A stretch of 64,000 nucleotides of DNA, from assembly GCF_002159665.1 (NCBI RefSeq), contig NZ_NFJC01000001.1:310001-374000 (forward strand), read 5' to 3'. This document shows positions 43,410 through 52,081 of the stretch, piece by piece. The DNA comes from Desulfovibrio sp. An276 (GTDB lineage: Bacteria > Desulfobacterota > Desulfovibrionia > Desulfovibrionales > Desulfovibrionaceae). The stretch's first letter is position 1, and each line of letters begins with the position of its first letter. The position numbers were made by a program, and so were the translations under genes. Under the pieces are notes generated by a model. It saw only the letters and a list, made by a program, of their open reading frames with translations, made no database searches and had not been told where the DNA came from.

Positions 43410-43913
43410 TCAGACCCTGCCAAAGAGGGCTGGCAAAAGGCCTTGCGCCTGGCGCACAATGTCGTCGCGCAGGAAGAATGCCATGCCTGCCAGCATGGCT
43501 GCCAGAAAGAGATATTCGCCAATGCCGCCGGTCTTGCACAGCTTCAGGGAAAAGCGGTTCTTGCGGCTGAAGGGCAAAAAAGGAACTCCCTGTGGGGTCA
43601 GCATATCCAGTATGACGTGGGAGAGCCCGCCTACGGCAAGGCCTACGCAGACAGGCCGAAGGAGTCGCACGCTTTCGTGCGGCACAAAGACCACTGCCAG
43701 AATGACAAGCCCGAGCCACAGTCCTGGCCAGTGGGTAAAGCCCCTGTGTATGCGGTTGAAAGCCCTTTGCCTGTTGCGGGAGAGTCCGGCCATTTTCTGA
43801 TCCATGACGTCTGGCAAAATGCCGCCCACCCAGGCTGCCGCAACGCCAGCCAATGGCAGCTGCAGCCACAAGGCCGTGCCCAGAGCTCCTACCTGATGTG
43901 TAATCCAGCGCAT
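43410..43913 (-). CDS. YdjM-type membrane-bound metal-dependent hydrolase
   Basis: A 167-aa protein with about four hydrophobic segments and the family motifs GILPDVMDQK (Asp), HRGFTHW (His-R-x-x-T-H) and GGLSHVILDMLTPQGVPFLPFS (H...D..T..G). These correspond to the YdjM/LexA-regulated inner-membrane hydrolase family (DUF457). The ATG at 43913 follows AAGGA; the frame extending to 44036 is not supported. Substrate unknown. Confidence 0.85.
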   Translation of the reverse strand: MRWITHQVGALGTALWLQLPLAGVAAAWVGGILPDVMDQKMAGLSRNRQRAFNRIHRGFTHWPGLWLGLVILAVVFVPHESVRLLRPVCVGLAVGGLSHVILDMLTPQGVPFLPFSRKNRFSLKLCKTGGIGEYLFLAAMLAGMAFFLRDDIVRQAQGLLPALFGRV

Positions 43914-44104
43914 GTGTCCTTCACAGTCGTTGTCTTGAAAAAATTCCGGCACAAGAGTCGCAGAACCCCATGCCTGGTATGTGTCGCCAAAAGGCAGCAA
44001 GACGCTCTTGTATACCGTACATGCAGGGACTTGCAAGCGGAGAGCTCGAAAATTGCGCGCTTTGCACCGCAGGGAACCTATGCGGGTCAGGAAAGTCGCG
44101 CTGC

Positions 44105-44584
44105 TCAGGCGCTTTTTTGCTGCTCGCGCGCAAGGCGCAGGAAACGGACTGCAGCCACGTCCGGCGCAAGGAGCTTCTTTGCACGCATCGATGCCCGCAC
44201 ACTCCCCTTCTCGTCCATGGGCTCGCTCTTGCTTGCCCTCTCTATCTCCCTTTCCAGAGCTTCGCGCAGCCTGTCAAACGAGGCTTGCACCTCGGGGTAG
44301 TCGTTGTCGCTGCGCCAGGGAAGCGTCAGGGTATGCAGCATGGGATGCCCCACATGCGACGGCGCTTCGAGGGTATGGAAGCCATGCGCCTGCCAGCCAT
44401 CGGCCCGCTCCATGACGCCGGGATAGCAGTATTTCATGTGCTCCTCGTCCGGCTTCGGAATGGTGGACTCAATGCTCACCCCGGGCAGGGCCAGAGCCTT
44501 TTCGTGATCTTCGAGGCGGACCCTGTACTGCAGAACAGGCCGCAGATTGCCGCGTTCCTTCGTGATATTCCATTCGATATACAT
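44105..44584 (-). CDS. Hypothetical protein linked to the MoxR/VWA pair
   Basis: A 159-aa protein with no recognised family. It contains NLRPVLQYRVRLEDHEKALALPGVSIESTIP and a charged C-terminal helix (SFDRLREALEREIERASKS...). It starts 8 bases after the stop of the VWA gene and is co-oriented, so it is probably the last gene of that unit. Confidence 0.65.
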   Translation of the reverse strand: MYIEWNITKERGNLRPVLQYRVRLEDHEKALALPGVSIESTIPKPDEEHMKYCYPGVMERADGWQAHGFHTLEAPSHVGHPMLHTLTLPWRSDNDYPEVQASFDRLREALEREIERASKSEPMDEKGSVRASMRAKKLLAPDVAAVRFLRLAREQQKSA

Positions 44585-44592
44585 CTTCTCTC

Positions 44593-45993
44593 CTACAGCT
44601 GCGTTCGGCTTTCGCGCATGAAGACCACTGTGCCAAAGGGCGGTTTCTCACCGCTCCTTTCCGGCGTCACCCAGAGCACAGGGTAGCCGGGGTCTTCCGG
44701 AAAGCGGTTGCACTCAAGATCCGTAAACCAGACAAGGCAGGCCGGATGTATGCCCTCGTCACTGATTTTTTTTGGTATTGACCGAAAGTCTGTGCCCCCG
44801 CCTCCCACAGGCACAAGGAGATCCGGCAGATCGCCGCGGGCAAGTGAGGAGACGCCCTGCACCTTCGTGTCGTGGAAGAGAACAGTGAGCCTTGTGTCGA
44901 AAAATTCCAGCACAGTCGCAACTTCTCCCATGAAGAGCGCAAGTGTCGCCCTGTCTACGGAGCCGGATGTATCCACTGCCACCACGACGTGCTCAAGGCG
45001 CTGTTCCCAGCGCGAGGGCATGTAGATGTCCTGGAAGACATAGCGCCTGTTGGGGACTGTCCATGTGTAGTCGCTGTCCGCGCAGGTGGACAGAAAGCGC
45101 AGCAAAATCTCCCTCCAGTCCAGAGCTGCCGGGGCCACGCGCTCAACCTCGCGCTCGATTCCGGCTGGCAGGCTTCCCATGTGTCTTGCCCTGTTCACTG
45201 CCCGGGAAAAGAGAATGTCTGCCTCGCGCTGTGCCTTGTTCCCGTTGTCTCCACTGCCCCTGCCATCTGTCTCGCTTTCCGGAAAATCCCGCACCTCACC
45301 GTCAAAGCGCCCGGTCTTGCCTTGCGCAGACTTGCCACGGCTGGCTTTTCCGGCAACGGGAACAACTCCCCGCCCCTCCTGACGGACACGCTGCCCGTCC
45401 TCGCTCCTTTCCTCACCGTCCCCGTTATTGAGCGAACTTGAGCCAAGCCCGTCCTTTCCCCTGCCGGCAGGACCATCCTGATTCTGTTCCCCGTTTGGGG
45501 CCTCATTCCTTCCTGAAGCTGCGCTTCCCTCCTTCCGGCTTTCCATGCTGCGAGCCACGAGAATGTCGTAGATCTCGTCAGCGCTCTTGCCAGCGAAATC
45601 CGCGTCAAACAAAAAACCGTCCGGAAGACTGAAGCCTGCCTTGAGCAGGACGGAGTTGATAGCCAGATCACAGGCCCTGTTCCACAGCCTTTTCTCCCTC
45701 TTCTTCCTGCGCACATGATGCCCGAAGGCCAGGTGAAGCACCTCGTGTGCCTGGGCGCCAGCAAGCTTTTCCTCGCGGATGGTGGTGGCGTAGAGTGGGT
45801 TGAAGCCAAGGGTGCGGCCGTCGGTCCACATGTCCCTGCAGGCCGGATCCGCCTTGAGCTCAAGATGCAGCGCTATGTCCCCGAAAAAGGGGTGCTCTGT
45901 CACAAGGCGCGCCCGAACCCGCCGCATGATAGCCATGGCTTCCCTCGCACATTCGGCGCCCTGGCCTTCGCCTCCTTTTTTTGCCGCAAACAT
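44593..45993 (-). CDS. VWA-like metallopeptidase-domain protein (DUF2201)
   Basis: A 466-aa protein of the DUF2201 family. The N-terminal putative metallopeptidase domain has HEVLHLAFGHH near residues 85-95. A low-complexity Gly/Arg/Lys/Glu-rich linker (about 150-245) leads to a VWA-like domain with DTSGSVD (MIDAS-like) and WFTDLEC. It is the partner of the MoxR ATPase encoded 10 bases upstream. The pair has the same layout (AAA+ with HExxH and VWA protein) as the island genes at 25036-28768, though not closely similar in sequence. Confidence 0.88.
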   Translation of the reverse strand: MFAAKKGGEGQGAECAREAMAIMRRVRARLVTEHPFFGDIALHLELKADPACRDMWTDGRTLGFNPLYATTIREEKLAGAQAHEVLHLAFGHHVRRKKREKRLWNRACDLAINSVLLKAGFSLPDGFLFDADFAGKSADEIYDILVARSMESRKEGSAASGRNEAPNGEQNQDGPAGRGKDGLGSSSLNNGDGEERSEDGQRVRQEGRGVVPVAGKASRGKSAQGKTGRFDGEVRDFPESETDGRGSGDNGNKAQREADILFSRAVNRARHMGSLPAGIEREVERVAPAALDWREILLRFLSTCADSDYTWTVPNRRYVFQDIYMPSRWEQRLEHVVVAVDTSGSVDRATLALFMGEVATVLEFFDTRLTVLFHDTKVQGVSSLARGDLPDLLVPVGGGGTDFRSIPKKISDEGIHPACLVWFTDLECNRFPEDPGYPVLWVTPERSGEKPPFGTVVFMRESRTQL

Positions 45994-46003
45994 GTTCTGT
46001 CAC

Positions 46004-46996
46004 CTACAAAAGGACTTCGGCGTTGTCCTCGGCCCAGCGGGCAAAGGCTCTTGTCCTGACAAGACAGGGATTGCAGGCTACGGCCTCGCGCATGACAAGG
46101 ACGCCGAACTCCGGCTGGATGCGCATGGCATACAAGGCAATGGCGTCCATATTGTCCTCGTCTGCTGCAAGGCCCAAAGCTGAGCTCAAGGCGTACATGG
46201 CTGCCGGTTCCTCGGGAACCCTTGCACTGCCAGGATTGGCAAGCACTTCGTCCACATCCGGCAACTGTTGCCACACGTCCATGAATCCGGCAAATTCCGC
46301 TGCCGCAGCCTTGCCCACTGTTCCCCTGAAAAGCTCATAGGCCACGTCGCTTTCCGGCCCGGCATCGAGAATGCGGGAGACAAATTCCCAGGATCTGGGT
46401 GAGGGAAAGGCCTTTTCTGCAAGGTCTGGCTCAAGATTGTGCAGAAATTTTGGTCTGAAACGCAAAAAGGCCCGCACTTCAGCCCGTATGCCGCTTTCCC
46501 TGGCCCAGTCGAGCCAGTCGTCGAGCAAAGCGTCAAAATCCAGATGGACCATGCGGTTGGCAAGCGCAGTAGGCATGCGATGTGTCACGGACCTGTCTCG
46601 TTCCCTGTTGCCTGCAGCCACAATGGTCCAGCCGTCCGGAAGGTGGTATTCGCCAATAACCCTGTCCAGGATGAGCTGGTAGCAGGCAGCCTGTACAAGG
46701 GGAGGAGCCGTGTTGAGTTCGTCGAGAAAGAGAATGCCCCTCTTCTCGTCTCCTTCAGCCGGCAAAAAGGACGGGGGACACCATACGGCAGTTCCGGAAG
46801 TCGAAATGCGGGGAAGACCGCGCAAGTCCACGGGATCGAGCAGGACAGCACGTATGTCGCGAAGCGCAAGGCCAAGATCCCTTGCTACCCTGGCAACGAC
46901 CTGACTCTTGCCCACGCCCGGAGCACCCCAGAGAAAGACTGGCTGTTTGATGGAAATGAGCGTGTGCAGTGCCGATACGATCTGTTTGGGCCCCAT
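46004..46996 (-). CDS. MoxR-family AAA+ ATPase
   Basis: A 330-aa ATPase. Walker A GAPGVGKSQ (about 24-32), Walker B GILFLDELNTAPP (about 87-99), sensor-1 TIVAAGNRERD and a large helical C-terminal part. MoxR proteins are chaperone-like ATPases acting with VWA-domain partners, here the DUF2201 gene just downstream. GGAGG precedes the ATG. Target substrate unknown. Confidence 0.92.
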   Translation of the reverse strand: MGPKQIVSALHTLISIKQPVFLWGAPGVGKSQVVARVARDLGLALRDIRAVLLDPVDLRGLPRISTSGTAVWCPPSFLPAEGDEKRGILFLDELNTAPPLVQAACYQLILDRVIGEYHLPDGWTIVAAGNRERDRSVTHRMPTALANRMVHLDFDALLDDWLDWARESGIRAEVRAFLRFRPKFLHNLEPDLAEKAFPSPRSWEFVSRILDAGPESDVAYELFRGTVGKAAAAEFAGFMDVWQQLPDVDEVLANPGSARVPEEPAAMYALSSALGLAADEDNMDAIALYAMRIQPEFGVLVMREAVACNPCLVRTRAFARWAEDNAEVLL

Positions 46997-47092
46997 ATTG
47001 CCTCCGCGGGAATTTGAGATTTCTGCCTTGAGGGACAGCGTGAGGAAAAATGGTGCTCAAAAAGAAATTGAAAGTCAATATCGTATTCGAAT

Positions 47093-47135
47093 AAAAAAGT
47101 ATGGGGGCGCAATCGGCTATCCGACCGCAGCCCCC
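47093..47135 (-). terminator. Terminator of the raco-rsm22 unit
   Basis: On the minus strand GGGGGC...GCCCCC with an inner TCGG/CCGA pairing, followed closely by TTTTTT. It lies just after the rsm22 stop. Confidence 0.8.
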
Positions 47136-47141
47136 AAATGG

Positions 47142-48758
47142 TCAGCGTCTTCTTTCGTTTCTTGCTGGCATCCTGTCGCTCTTTCTTCTGTCTGGCCGTT
47201 CCCTGTCCGCCAAGGCCCGAGAGCAGGACACAAGCCTCAAGATGCGGGCGCCACTGCGCCTGTCCTTCCTGGCTGCCCCGATATCGTTCACGTCAAGAGT
47301 CAGGGAGGCCCCGTCGGGGATATCTTCCGCTCCGGCCAGCAGCAAAAGTCCCAGCTGCGAGCAGGCGTAGCGGCATCTGCCAAGGTCCGGAACAGAGAAG
47401 GCATTGGAGATGACACGCGCCTCGATGGCAGAGCGCGAGCGTCCCTGTTCTGTCTTTTCCCCTCCCTTCTCTGCCTGCCCGGCATGCTCGGGTGCTTCCT
47501 GCTCCCTGCCGACTTCAAGCCAGGACAGGGAAAGGCTTTCCCTGGCAAAGCCCGTCTCGGCCGTCAGGCCTTCCAGCCAGTCCGGCGCACCTTGTGGCGC
47601 AAAGGTTGCGTGGCACCATGTCTTGCCAGCTATGCGCGAGGTTTCGCTTGCAAAATCCATTTCCTGCAAGAGCGGGCAAGGATCCTGATGGGGACAGGGA
47701 CCATGGACCTCAAGACCCTGCTCAAGAATCATGCTGCGCAAGCGCATGAGCGTAAGCCCGCCAAGGCGGGTACCAGGCTCCACAAAGAGCGCCCTGGCAT
47801 TGTCCGGCCCCTTGCGCAAAAGGTAGCCTACCGAGGAGACGACATCTTCAAAGCGGGAGTAGTACAAATCCTCCTCGCTCTCCTCCTCGTCCTCAAAGCG
47901 CGCCCTTTTCGGGAAGGGAAGCTCGTTCAGAACATTGGCTGCAGTGACAAGCAGGGGCTTTTGCCCCTTTTTCAGCATGGGCTGACAGGAGCGCAAGGCC
48001 TGCAGGATCGGGGCCTGGACAAGGTGAATATCCCACGGCTCAACGCCTTCTTCACGGGCCAGGCGCACAAGCAGATCCCTGCCAATATGGAGGGGATGGC
48101 CAGCACAGTCGCAAGCCACAAGCTGCAGCCTTTTCTTCCTCCATGCAGGATTGGCAAGCCACAGGGCCAGGGGCATGGTCAGGGGCCCTGAGCCCACATC
48201 GAGCACAAAATGCCCGTCACAAGGCTCTGGCAACTGCAGGCCTGCGAGCAGACGCGACAGACGGTAGACATTCCAGGGCAGAAAATAGTGCACATAGGCG
48301 CTGGTGAGCGCAGGCTTTGCCCAGTAGGGACTGCGCAGGTCTGCCCTGTTCACTGTCAAAAGGCGCGAGAGTGCAATGATATTGCGTGGCAGTTCCTCCC
48401 TGTGCGCCTTTTTGAGGGGCAGCACGGCATTCAGGGCCGTGTGCAGAAGGGCAAAGTTTTCCTCGCGAACTGCAGTGAGCGGAAAGAGGTCGTCCAGGCG
48501 CACAACGTGCCCGGAGGCTTCCCCTGCTCCGCCAGTCCGGATTTTTCCGGACCCAGGGACAAAACGCCTTGCCTCTTCCCCATGCAACTTGCGGACTCCC
48601 GCACCATTCTGCGACCGACCCCCGGCAAATCTTCCTGCGGGCGCACCCCTTTCGGTGCGCCTTTCGCCCTTCTTCCCAAAGCCACGCTCTTGCGAATTTC
48701 CCCTGTCCTTCCGGTCCCGATTCTTCCGATCCCGATTGACGCTAGATTTTTCCTGCAT
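47142..48758 (-). CDS. Rsm22-family SAM-dependent methyltransferase-like protein
   Basis: A 538-aa protein. The first 75 residues are very basic and low-complexity (RDRKNRDRKDRG..., GFGKKGERRTERG), likely RNA-binding. The core has a SAM motif VLDVGSGPLTMPLALW and AANVLNELP. The end carries the Rsm22 cysteine set CPHQDPCPL and WCHATF followed by LSLSWLEV. Mitochondrial and bacterial Rsm22 are tied to small-subunit rRNA assembly; the cysteines likely bind an iron-sulfur cluster. The ATG at 48758 overlaps the RACo-like gene by 17 bases. Confidence 0.85.
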   Translation of the reverse strand: MQEKSSVNRDRKNRDRKDRGNSQERGFGKKGERRTERGAPAGRFAGGRSQNGAGVRKLHGEEARRFVPGSGKIRTGGAGEASGHVVRLDDLFPLTAVREENFALLHTALNAVLPLKKAHREELPRNIIALSRLLTVNRADLRSPYWAKPALTSAYVHYFLPWNVYRLSRLLAGLQLPEPCDGHFVLDVGSGPLTMPLALWLANPAWRKKRLQLVACDCAGHPLHIGRDLLVRLAREEGVEPWDIHLVQAPILQALRSCQPMLKKGQKPLLVTAANVLNELPFPKRARFEDEEESEEDLYYSRFEDVVSSVGYLLRKGPDNARALFVEPGTRLGGLTLMRLRSMILEQGLEVHGPCPHQDPCPLLQEMDFASETSRIAGKTWCHATFAPQGAPDWLEGLTAETGFARESLSLSWLEVGREQEAPEHAGQAEKGGEKTEQGRSRSAIEARVISNAFSVPDLGRCRYACSQLGLLLLAGAEDIPDGASLTLDVNDIGAARKDRRSGARILRLVSCSRALADRERPDRRKSDRMPARNERRR

Positions 48759-50337
48759 ACTCCCCCCAGGGCGCAAAATTCATGGCCCCGACATAGCGTG
48801 TGTGAAAGTCCTTCTCCTCTGCCGGCGCAAGGACACAGGCCCTGGCGCACAAAGCGGCAAGCTCTTCCCTGTATTTGGGCTCCCTGGCAAGCAGGCAGGC
48901 CCCTTCAAGGGACGCATTGCCCACAGCCCTGACCATACGCCCGCATCCTCTGGGCACAAAGCCGAGATTTTCCAGTATCCCGGCATCCACATGCCTGCCA
49001 AGGGCCCCGGCCACGCATATGGCATTGAGGGAGCCAGGGCGAAGGCAGGCTTTTGCAAGGAGGCTTTCCACAGCAACAGCGAACGCTGCCTTCACCTTCA
49101 AAATTTCCTCCACGTCCGCGGAGGACATCCAGAGATTCGGCAAAAGGACAAGGCGCGGAACACTTCCATTCCAGTCCCAAAGTCCGGCAATACGTCTTGC
49201 CAGGGGCATGGCGCACCCGTGCGGATCGCGCAGGATATGCCCCGCCTCGTCCATTATCCCCATTCTGCGCAAAAGGTCCATGAGCGAAAGATAGCCTGTG
49301 GCCGAAATGCCTCTGCAGGGGGCGTCTCCTGTGACAAGCCTGCCGTCTGCCGTTTTCGCGACAAGTCCTGCAGGTCCTGCTGTCACGTTTGTGACAACGT
49401 CATCTCCTGCCAGGGCACCGCACTCAAGGCCTATGCCCTCAAGAGCCGGTCCCAGGGGGACGCTTGTGAGATACAAATCCCTTTCGCAGACAAGGGCAAT
49501 CTCGCCATTGGTGCCGAGATCCGCAAGCAGATAGGGCGGCCTTGCCCCGGCATGCCCAAGAAAGGCAAGTCCTGCCGTGATGTCGCCTCCCACAAAGGGT
49601 GCCGGCAGGGGCGGAATGTACACTTCTCCAAGGTCCACAATCCGGCAGCTCTCGTGTCCGTGTATGGAGGTGCTGTAGGGTGCGTGAGCCAAGCCCGAAA
49701 CATCCGCCTGCAAAAGAATGGCGCTCATGGCCGTGTTTGCTGCTACCACCACTCTTGAGGGAGACAGGCCCACCTCGTCCATCCTTGCACGCAAAAAGGT
49801 GCGCACAAGCTGTGAAAGAAGGGCCTTCCCCTGCGGATCCTGTGCCATGGCAATACGGGAAACGACGTCCGCGCCCGCTCCGGCCTGCGGATTCAGGGCC
49901 TGCCCCTCGCTCAGGATTTCGCCGTTTGTGGCATCAAGAGCCCTCCAGGCAATGGAGGTCGTGCCGAGATCAAAGCCCCACACGCACGATCCCTGCGGCT
50001 CTCCCCGATGCTTTCCCTGCGCATTCTCCTTTAGAGGAGCCCTTGCCAGGCCCGGAACTTCCAGCAGCACTTCCTCGCTGTCAGGTATCTGACAGCGGCA
50101 GGCAAGACGCCATCCCGCGTCCACGGCCTCCTTGCCAAGGCGCTCCACTTCCTCTTCCAGAGCCACGGGCGGAGTCGAGACAAAGCGCACCCGGCACTTG
50201 CCGCAGCGCCCGATGCCGGCGCACAGGGGAATGGGCTCAAGCTTGCCCGAAAGCCAGATTGCCTTTGAAAGCGGCCCCTTGCCGTCGTATTCCACAGTCG
50301 TTTCGGACTGTCCCTCGCGTATGATGCGTATGCGCAA
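48742..50337 (-). CDS. Ferredoxin-ASKHA protein (RACo/RamA-like, DUF4445)
   Basis: A 531-aa protein. The N-terminal 2Fe-2S domain has C39-x5-C45-x2-C48 and C80/C82. The C-terminal ASKHA ATPase region carries WGFDLGTTSIAW (phosphate 1), VVVAANTAMSAILL, PFVGGDITAGL, LLADLGTNGEIAL and CVAGALGRHVDAG. Such proteins reductively reactivate corrinoid proteins in methyl-transfer pathways. The start is TTG at 50337, with GGGGTGG upstream; the frame continuing to 51402 runs antisense to the next gene and is rejected. No corrinoid protein or methyltransferase partner is in the window. Confidence 0.88.
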   Translation of the reverse strand: MRIRIIREGQSETTVEYDGKGPLSKAIWLSGKLEPIPLCAGIGRCGKCRVRFVSTPPVALEEEVERLGKEAVDAGWRLACRCQIPDSEEVLLEVPGLARAPLKENAQGKHRGEPQGSCVWGFDLGTTSIAWRALDATNGEILSEGQALNPQAGAGADVVSRIAMAQDPQGKALLSQLVRTFLRARMDEVGLSPSRVVVAANTAMSAILLQADVSGLAHAPYSTSIHGHESCRIVDLGEVYIPPLPAPFVGGDITAGLAFLGHAGARPPYLLADLGTNGEIALVCERDLYLTSVPLGPALEGIGLECGALAGDDVVTNVTAGPAGLVAKTADGRLVTGDAPCRGISATGYLSLMDLLRRMGIMDEAGHILRDPHGCAMPLARRIAGLWDWNGSVPRLVLLPNLWMSSADVEEILKVKAAFAVAVESLLAKACLRPGSLNAICVAGALGRHVDAGILENLGFVPRGCGRMVRAVGNASLEGACLLAREPKYREELAALCARACVLAPAEEKDFHTRYVGAMNFAPWGEYAGKI

Positions 50338-50525
50338 CGTGTATCCACCCCTCGTACTGTTCCTGTTGCCAATGGCAAGACTCTTGCATAGATATTGATG
50401 CGCCCTCAAGCGCCTTTCTGGCCCGATTTGGTTCGCCTCCCAAGGGCAGCCCTTTCCCAAAGCTTTGCGCATAACGTGCAGCACTGCTCCCCTCTTTTTC
50501 GCTCTTTGCCATTCCGGAAAACACC

Positions 50526-51266
50526 ATGGACAAGGCACAGGATGTCCTAAGCAAGGAAGAACTGGAATTCCTCCTCTCTCCCCTGACCGACGGGGAGTCT
50601 CAAGACCTGTCCACACATGGGGAAAGCTTTGAGGATGAAGACGAAGACGAAGAGAACGACGGCCAGACACAAGGTGAAGCTGAACACAGTCCGCAATGCG
50701 AAAAAAACGCCTGGCAGCCCCGGACGCTGGAAGAAGACGATGTGGCAGATGCAAACCCGGTCCTCTGGGCCAGGGCCGAATTCCTTGCGAGCCTTCTCGA
50801 GGAGGAACTGGGGTCTGCCACAAGGGCCCACATGCGCGCACGCCCCCTTTCCCTTGCAGTCGGCTTTCCCGAAGACCTTGCGGAACGGTCGGCAAACCCT
50901 GCCTTTTTTGCTCTCCTTGCCGCAGGCAAAAGCGACATTGTCTTTGCCTGCAATCCCCTGACAACCCAGGCTCTGGCGGACGCAAGCCTTGGGGCCGGGC
51001 ACATGAGCCTTCAGCCGCGGGGGACCTTAAGCTATTTTGACAAGGAACTGGTGCGTCGCTGCCTTGACGGTCTTCCCCAGATGATCGAAAGGGCCTTTGC
51101 CCTGCCGCCCTGCAAGATGTCACGCATCGTCTGGTACGCAGACGACATTTTTTTGACAGTCCGCAACATCCGGGTCTACGCCCTGCGCCTTTCCCTGGCC
51201 ATTGACGGCCTTGCCGGAGAGTGCCTCCTGCTGCTCCCCCTGGAACTTTTTGCAAAAGAGGGGTGA
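50526..51266 (+). CDS. FliM-like flagellar switch protein paralogue
   Basis: A 246-aa protein. The N-terminus VLSKEELEFLLSPL resembles the CheY-binding FliM motif (LSQEEIDALL). A very acidic linker (about 32-62) follows, then a middle part (SLAVGFPEDLA, QMIERAFALP, MSRIVWYADDIFLTVRNIRVYALRLSLAI...LPLELF) resembling the FliM/CheC-like middle domain. It is shorter than FliM (about 320 aa) and lacks a clear SpoA C-terminal domain. No other flagellar genes are near. It could be a diverged switch or regulatory paralogue; this is uncertain. Confidence 0.5.
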   Translation: MDKAQDVLSKEELEFLLSPLTDGESQDLSTHGESFEDEDEDEENDGQTQGEAEHSPQCEKNAWQPRTLEEDDVADANPVLWARAEFLASLLEEELGSATRAHMRARPLSLAVGFPEDLAERSANPAFFALLAAGKSDIVFACNPLTTQALADASLGAGHMSLQPRGTLSYFDKELVRRCLDGLPQMIERAFALPPCKMSRIVWYADDIFLTVRNIRVYALRLSLAIDGLAGECLLLLPLELFAKEG

Positions 51267-51286
51267 GCAAAACAAAAGGGGGCGTT

Positions 51287-52078
51287 TCAGGCTTTCCCGT
51301 GCCCCTTGCCGTATTCGACGCACATGAGCGTAAGTCCCGAGGCCGGAGCCGTGGGTGCCGGCAATGCAGTTCTTGAACGGCTTTCAAGAATGCGCGGGAC
51401 ATCGGAAGAACCCACCTTGCCCCTGCCTATTTCCGCCAAAAGGCCTGCCATGTTGCGCACCATCTGTTTCAGAAAGCCGGAACCGGTGACAAAGAGTTCG
51501 AGCATTGGGGCGCAGCCTTCCCACACGGTATTTTCATTGAGCTCAAGCGCGTACAGGGTGCGTACAGTGCTTTCCCGACCAGTTGTGCCCGCGTTTGCCA
51601 GACAGGCAAAGTCGTGTTCCCCGAGAAGGTGGGGAAGGGCCTCCCGCACGACTGCCACGTCCAAAGGCCCGCAGCACCAGACATAGGGTTTGAGTGCTGG
51701 TGGTACAAAGCCCCGCTCTTGCCAGAAGCGGTAGCGGTAGGTCTTGTTGTGGGCGTCAAAGCGGGCATGGAAATTCCTTTCACAGGGCTGAACCGCAAAG
51801 ACACGTATGTCACAGGGAAGCAGGGCGTTTAGGGAATTGCGCATATCCTTGAGCCTGGCATAGCGATCCTCGGGAAAATCGCAGTGCGCAACCTGCCTCT
51901 CCGCATGCACGCCGCTGTCCGTCCTGCCCGAACCGTGCACGCGCACCTCCTGCCCGGCAAGAAGCTGCAGGGCATGCTCCAGCTGCCCCTGTATGGTCTG
52001 CATGGCAAGGTGCTGGGCCTGAACCTGCCAGCCCATGTAGCCTGTGCCCACATAGGCTATCACAAGCCTTAAACGCAT
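51287..52078 (-). CDS. truA: tRNA pseudouridine synthase A
   Basis: A 263-aa enzyme making pseudouridine at positions 38-40 of tRNA. The catalytic Asp is in GSGRTDSGVHAERQVAH (about residues 49-65), and N-terminal YVGTGYMGWQVQ and FLKQMVRNMAG are family motifs. Length is typical. It follows thiD by 3 bases on the minus strand. Confidence 0.95.
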   Translation of the reverse strand: MRLRLVIAYVGTGYMGWQVQAQHLAMQTIQGQLEHALQLLAGQEVRVHGSGRTDSGVHAERQVAHCDFPEDRYARLKDMRNSLNALLPCDIRVFAVQPCERNFHARFDAHNKTYRYRFWQERGFVPPALKPYVWCCGPLDVAVVREALPHLLGEHDFACLANAGTTGRESTVRTLYALELNENTVWEGCAPMLELFVTGSGFLKQMVRNMAGLLAEIGRGKVGSSDVPRILESRSRTALPAPTAPASGLTLMCVEYGKGHGKA

Positions 52079-52081
52079 GGG

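Noticed and set aside
50338-51402. Upstream extension of the RACo-like frame
   Set aside because: Antisense to the FliM-like gene, without family similarity; the TTG at 50337 with GGGGTGG upstream begins the ferredoxin domain exactly.
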